Positions 62,092 to 64,000 of a stretch of 64,000 nucleotides of DNA are shown here, piece after piece. The notes under the pieces were generated by a model, which did no database searches, was not told the DNA's origin, and worked only from the letters and a program-made list of their open reading frames with translations. Both the position numbers and the translations under genes were made by a program. Where the stretch lies: contig NZ_JAUHPV010000004.1 in NCBI RefSeq assembly GCF_030418315.1, forward strand, positions 248,001 to 312,000, given 5' to 3'. The stretch comes from Demequina zhanjiangensis (GTDB taxonomy: Bacteria > Actinomycetota > Actinomycetes > Actinomycetales > Demequinaceae). The first letter of the stretch is position 1; each line of letters starts with the position of its first letter.

Positions 62092-62272
62092 AATTGGGGC
62101 CCCCTGATGTCTGTCGACCACACCTGCGGCGTCTTCGCCGGGAGCGGCGCGGTCGGCCATCGCCCAAGCAAGCGTTGATCCCCGTGATGCCCGTTGCGAC
62201 GTGGGCTTTACCGCCGCCTCGGCCGCCTCGGGGTCGTGCCTGTAGCACCACTGAAGCACGATCCGGCGAAAA

Positions 62273-62288
62273 TGGCAACCGATTGCGA
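62273..62288. promoter_or_regulatory. Uronate-locus operator site 5
   Basis: TGGCAACCGATTGCGA, between the divergent units, 197 nt from site 4. Confidence 0.6.
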
Positions 62289-62385
62289 ACATGGTGAGGA
62301 GAACGTCTCAGCGGTGCTGATGTCGACGTTCGCACGGTCTGACGATTCAATAGTGCAACATATTACGAGATTCGTGCTAGCGTAG

Positions 62386-62401
62386 CGGCAAGCGGTTGCG
62401 C
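62386..62401. promoter_or_regulatory. Uronate-locus operator site 6
   Basis: CGGCAAGCGGTTGCGC, 51 nt before the MFS start, close to the likely transcription start. Confidence 0.65.
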
Positions 62402-62451
62402 CGGTAGCTTCAGCCTGTGCACGCTCTCGCTATCGCGTTGAGGAGTGCCTG

Positions 62452-63816
62452 ATGGATCAGAGCCAAGGTTCGCCGAGTAGAGGCACCCCCGTCTCAACGG
62501 AAACAGCAGTCTCGGACCCGCGCGCCGGGAGTCCTGGCCAGTCCCATGAGACTCCACCGATTCCGCGGCGCGCGATCGCGCTCATCGGAGCGGCCACCTT
62601 CGGCGCGAGTCTCGCGGGCGTGGTCCCCATGGTGTTCTCGCTCGCGGTGAGGCTCGGCGAGATCGCGCCTGGCGACGAGCACCTCTACGGCTATGTCATC
62701 GGTGCCGGGCAGCTGGTCGCCTTGGTCAGCGCACCGCTCACTGGCGTCCTGAGTGATCGGAGCCGCTCGAGGTGGGGGCGCCGGCGCCCCTTCACGCTCC
62801 TCGGGCTCGTCATGGGCTTGGTGGCGCTACCTGTGCTTGCCGCCGCGCCCAACGTCGCTGCGCTGACCATCGGGTGGATGCTCACGACGTTCGGTTGGGG
62901 CACTGCGGGCGGATCCGTGGGGAATCTCCTGGCTGATCGTCTGCCACGTCACCAGCGCGGCACCGTCTCCGCGGTCGCCAACGTGTCCGGCCAGGTCGCC
63001 CCGGTGGTCGGAGTGACGCTTGCTGGCCGTTTCGCGACGGATTCGTGGCTGCTCTTCCTGGTCCCCGGCCTCGTCGGCGGAGCCTTGATCGCGATCTTCC
63101 TGGTGTGCATTCGCGAGGAGCCCGCGCCCGCCGATGGGCCCCGTGGGCCGTTGTCGTGGGGAGCGCTCGCGCGCAGCTATCTATTCGATCCGCGGCGCTA
63201 TCCGTCATTCGCGTGGGCGTGGCTCGGACGCGCGCTCTTCTTCTTCGGGCTGTCGCTCACATCGAGCTTCACGACCTACTTCTACGCGCAGCGCCTCGAC
63301 GTCTCCGTCGTGGAGGTCGCACCCACCCTCGCAATGCTCTCGGCTGTCGGGATCGTCGCTGCGACCCTCGGGTCCACCGTCGCGGGCTGGGCCTCCGATC
63401 GCAAGGGCGCGCGCCACGTCTGGACCTCACTCGGCGGCGGTGCCTTTGCCGCTGGTGCCCTGGTCAGTGCCTCTGCCCAGGACCTGCGCACGCTCGTTGG
63501 CGGCGCAGTGGTGTCAGCGATCGGGCTCGCCGTCTTCGGGACCGTGGGCGGCGCCCTCACGATGGACATCCTTCCCGAGCGAGCGACGCAGGCGGGCAGG
63601 TACCTCGGAATCAACGCGTTCTCGCAGAAGGTTCCTGCCGCGATCGCTCCGCTCATCGCGCCCTCGCTCCTGCTGCTCGCTGGACGCGATGCCGACTACG
63701 GCGTCTTGTATATCGCGGGCGCCGCGTTCGCTGTGCTCGGCGCCGTGATCATCGCGCTGAAGGCGAGGGCGGCTCCACCCGTCATCCCACACATCGACCA
63801 GGAGGTACCACAGTGA
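62452..63816 (+). CDS. MFS transporter (uronate/oligosaccharide locus)
   Basis: A 454-residue transporter with a disordered N-terminal tail of about 38 residues, then 12 hydrophobic segments. GVLSDRSRSRWGRRRPFTLLG is the MFS loop 2-3 motif also seen in GPH/SWEET-like sugar porters, and AGWASDRKGARHVW is its second-half copy. The substrate is unknown; context suggests sugar acids or oligosaccharides. The stop overlaps the next gene as GTGATG, so it is co-translated with the glycosidase. Confidence 0.88.
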   Translation: MDQSQGSPSRGTPVSTETAVSDPRAGSPGQSHETPPIPRRAIALIGAATFGASLAGVVPMVFSLAVRLGEIAPGDEHLYGYVIGAGQLVALVSAPLTGVLSDRSRSRWGRRRPFTLLGLVMGLVALPVLAAAPNVAALTIGWMLTTFGWGTAGGSVGNLLADRLPRHQRGTVSAVANVSGQVAPVVGVTLAGRFATDSWLLFLVPGLVGGALIAIFLVCIREEPAPADGPRGPLSWGALARSYLFDPRRYPSFAWAWLGRALFFFGLSLTSSFTTYFYAQRLDVSVVEVAPTLAMLSAVGIVAATLGSTVAGWASDRKGARHVWTSLGGGAFAAGALVSASAQDLRTLVGGAVVSAIGLAVFGTVGGALTMDILPERATQAGRYLGINAFSQKVPAAIAPLIAPSLLLLAGRDADYGVLYIAGAAFAVLGAVIIALKARAAPPVIPHIDQEVPQ

Positions 63817-64000
63817 TGGATCTCGGCGGGGCGCCGCGAGCGACTGGCCGCAATCCGGTGCTCCCGTTGCAGCACCACGTTCCCGACCCCGAGGCCAGGG
63901 TCATGCCGGATGGGCGGCTCTACGTCTACGGAAGCTACGACCTGGCGGAGCGCGAGTACTGCTCCGACCGCTATCACGTGGCCTCCACTGCGGACCTTTG
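63813..64000 (+). CDS. GH43-like glycosidase, 5' part only
   Basis: The first about 62 residues of a protein: NPVLPLQHHVPDPEARVMPDGRLYVYGSYD, then EYCSDRYHVASTADL, cut by the window edge. The DPEARVMPDGRLYVYGSYD block matches blade 1 of GH43-type five-bladed propeller glycosidases (the DP Asp being the general base). There is no signal peptide. The GTG 63813 (or ATG 63816) overlaps the MFS stop, with GGAGG upstream, so imported oligosaccharide would be cleaved inside the cell. Confidence 0.75.
   Translation, partial: MMDLGGAPRATGRNPVLPLQHHVPDPEARVMPDGRLYVYGSYDLAEREYCSDRYHVASTADL

Larger units (their letters stand above)
61948..62451. promoter_or_regulatory. Divergent control region with three uronate-locus operators
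   Basis: 504 nt without a gene between the SDR operon and the MFS gene. Operator-like 16-mers occur at 62076-62091, 62273-62288 and 62386-62401. Codons here form no sensible protein. The patch at 62341-62385 is AT-rich, consistent with a promoter for the MFS gene. Confidence 0.8.

Overview
The window is chromosomal DNA from a high-GC Gram-positive bacterium (Actinomycetota; Micrococcales is my best guess, as inference only). The evidence is strong GC bias at third codon positions, a sortase-type surface protein (LAQTG plus a basic tail), an HspR-type HAIR operator before clpB, LLM flavoenzymes next to an F420-reductase-like protein, and many genes whose start codon lies 6-7 nt after a TANNNT box, i.e. 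probably leaderless mRNAs. There are no rRNA genes, CRISPR arrays or recognisable insertion sequences. Two tRNA genes (Gln-CUG, Glu-CUC) are present.

Layout. 0-5 kb: a cut-off response regulator coupled to a hybrid histidine kinase, then a secreted beta-propeller surface protein. 5-13 kb: housekeeping and small-molecule genes (lipoate ligase, VIT-type transporter, YbaK deacylase, YggS, RNase HI, EamA exporters, SDR plus metallo-hydrolase with a divergent HxlR regulator, YigZ). 14-20 kb: sugar genes (Gfo/Idh oxidoreductase, GH13 glucosidase with two operator-like sites, LacI regulator, PQQ-type sugar dehydrogenase lipoprotein) and an ArsC-like protein flanked by 41-bp-period repeat arrays. 20-34 kb: NYN-domain protein; a coupled operon of CatE-like dioxygenase, MhqD-like hydrolase and LLM oxidoreductase (probably quinone/catechol detoxification); an ECF sigma factor with a coupled membrane protein; a Ski2-like helicase; a second LLM gene coupled to an F420-reductase-like gene; and a MarR regulator with a flavodoxin-fold oxidoreductase. 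34-46 kb: gltX with FAA hydrolase, GNAT and HAD genes, tRNA-Gln, a GT61 glycosyltransferase, clpB under HAIR control, a 99-nt imperfect palindrome, a beta-lactamase-fold serine hydrolase and tRNA-Glu.

46.4-48.1 kb is sparsely coding, with one orphan membrane protein and several strong hairpins. From 48.1 kb to the right edge lies a hexuronate locus: uxaC-uxuB on one strand, eda-kdgK-uxuA on the other, a LacI regulator, a GPH-type symporter, two SDRs, an MFS transporter and the start of a GH43-like glycosidase. Together they would take up and cleave uronate-containing plant or algal glycans and convert glucuronate/galacturonate through fructuronate/tagaturonate to KDG and pyruvate. Six near-identical 16-bp LacI-type operator sites fall only in the control regions of this locus. 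A TetR regulator, a small membrane protein and a ferric-reductase-like membrane flavoprotein sit inside the locus and look unrelated to it.

The observations most worth a second look are the 41-bp repeat family placed immediately 3' of stop codons, the 99-nt palindrome upstream of clpB, the predicted uronate regulon, an SDR that has lost its catalytic lysine, an ArsC-like protein with Lys in place of the P-loop Arg, and the extent of leaderless expression.
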